A stretch of DNA of 5,770 bases, taken from positions 1 to 5,770 of the forward strand of contig CALCGO010000455.1 in NCBI GenBank assembly GCA_937901055.1, in the 5' to 3' direction. Source of the DNA: an uncultured Rhodobacterales bacterium. Lineage in GTDB: Bacteria > Pseudomonadota > Alphaproteobacteria > Rhodobacterales > Rhodobacteraceae. Shown here in pieces: positions 5,046 through 5,770 of this stretch; the first letter of the stretch is position 1, and each line of letters begins with the position of its first letter. A program made the translations under genes and the position numbers. The notes below the pieces were generated by a model that was not told the origin of the DNA, searched no databases, and saw only the letters and a program-made list of their open reading frames with translations.

Positions 5046-5770
5046 TTAGGAATTTGCGCGTTGTTGCAGCTGCGCCAGCCGCTCCATCAATTTATCAAAC
5101 GCCAACACGTCACCTTGAAACAAACCAGACTCAATCATCTTTGTGTAATCATCGCGAAGCGCCTCTAAAGCTGTACCATTCGGCACAAGGCAAAGCTTGC
5201 CAGAGACGGCATCATTATAATCGATCACATCTCCAGCCCTGTCAGTCTCCCGGAAGAAAATCTGCTTATGAGAGGCTACTTTGTTAGCCAACTCACGGTC
5301 ATTCAAAGCGTCCTGCCCTATTCCAACATGATCAAGCCGGTCCAAATCATACCAGTGGCGGGCATATCGATCCCCGCCGCGAAATGCGCCCCTTAAACAG
5401 TAAGCATGTATGGCCGTAGCCTTTTCCCAGAATGTGCGTTCGGCTTTCATGACGCGCGGTCGTGCCCTGGGTAGGCTGATGTCATGGTTCCACCCTTCAA
5501 GATCACACGACACATCTCGAAGTTCCGCAGGTTCGCCTGTTGATCGTGCACCAAACTCCAAGAGAACCGCAGGCTCAACATAATCCGAGCCTTTTTGAAC
5601 GGCATCATAATCCAGATAAAGTTTGTCCTTCACGCGGCGTAGTTTTGCGCTCAGGCCTTCATTTTTGATCTTCGCTTGAATGATGGGAATAACTGCTGTG
5701 TCGAGCCATTCAGGCAAGAGCTTCTCAATCGCCGCCGACCATTTTCCGGCTTGCGATCTGTTGGGCGGCA
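5046..5770 (-). CDS. AbiEii/AbiGii-type nucleotidyltransferase toxin (5' end outside window)
   Basis: These 240 codons resemble the middle and C-terminal parts of the AbiEii family (PF08843), the toxin of type IV toxin-antitoxin pairs first described as phage abortive-infection systems. Family-typical segments are the EPAVLLEFGARS strand region, the RPRVMKAERTFWEKATAIHAYC block, and RYARHWYDLDRLDH, followed by a helical C-terminus. The frame is open to the right edge (…AGKWSAAIEKLLPEWLD). A TTG at 5715-5717 is in frame but is not a credible start, because the catalytic nucleotidyltransferase core (GG-T-S and acidic D-x-D type motifs) should lie in the missing N-terminal 70-100 residues. The stop is TAA at 5046-5048. 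In the family the antitoxin gene (AbiEi or a similar winged-helix protein) normally sits directly upstream, here beyond 5770. It is upstream of and co-oriented with repA across the origin, suggesting plasmid stabilisation and/or phage defence. Confidence 0.85.
   Translation of the reverse strand, partial: PPNRSQAGKWSAAIEKLLPEWLDTAVIPIIQAKIKNEGLSAKLRRVKDKLYLDYDAVQKGSDYVEPAVLLEFGARSTGEPAELRDVSCDLEGWNHDISLPRARPRVMKAERTFWEKATAIHAYCLRGAFRGGDRYARHWYDLDRLDHVGIGQDALNDRELANKVASHKQIFFRETDRAGDVIDYNDAVSGKLCLVPNGTALEALRDDYTKMIESGLFQGDVLAFDKLMERLAQLQQRANS

Overview
The window looks like accessory DNA of an alphaproteobacterium, most likely a member of the Rhodobacterales (roseobacter group). The main reason is the replication initiator on the minus strand. 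It reads as an RPA-family RepA (Pfam PF10134), a family I associate with extrachromosomal replicons of these bacteria. The polysaccharide-export lipoprotein, with its long coiled-coil insertion, and the AbiEii-type toxin also fit this group. Assignment to a genus or a RepA compatibility group cannot be made by eye.

Layout. Positions 1-732 (+) hold the 3' part of a PPP-family metallophosphoesterase that is open at the left edge. A 262-base intergenic region follows, with an extended -10 promoter near 816-824 and a long leader. Positions 995-2347 (+) encode a Wza-like polysaccharide export lipoprotein. Directly after its stop lies a 15-base sequence resembling an insertion-sequence end, then about 320 bases without a credible gene. 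Positions 2684-2731 carry the 3' half of an initiator tRNA (tRNA-fMet) on the minus strand, without its 5' half. This is the signature of a site-specific integration (att) site. An 11-bp tandem duplication lies to its left (2598-2619) and four 7-bp repeats in exact 11-bp register lie to its right (2850-2889).

Right of the att-like site everything is on the minus strand: an unrecognised 146-residue protein with a possible winged-helix N-terminus (2920-3360), the replication initiator repA (3696-4751), an iteron cluster and AT-rich stretch that probably form the replication origin (4727-4910), and the 3' two-thirds of an AbiEii nucleotidyltransferase toxin (5046-5770, open at the right edge).

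How it fits together. The orientation of the tRNA fragment predicts that an integrated element would lie to its right and the original flank to its left. The right side is a compact plasmid-type module (initiator, iterons, toxin of a probable type IV toxin-antitoxin pair). The left side is surface-polysaccharide cargo or host DNA. The window may therefore show the junction between a replicon-bearing mobile element and its host replicon, or an unoccupied attP on a plasmid. The most distinctive detail is at the origin: one iteron lies inside the first codons of repA, and the next iteron departs from consensus at exactly two bases that create the repA Shine-Dalgarno sequence.
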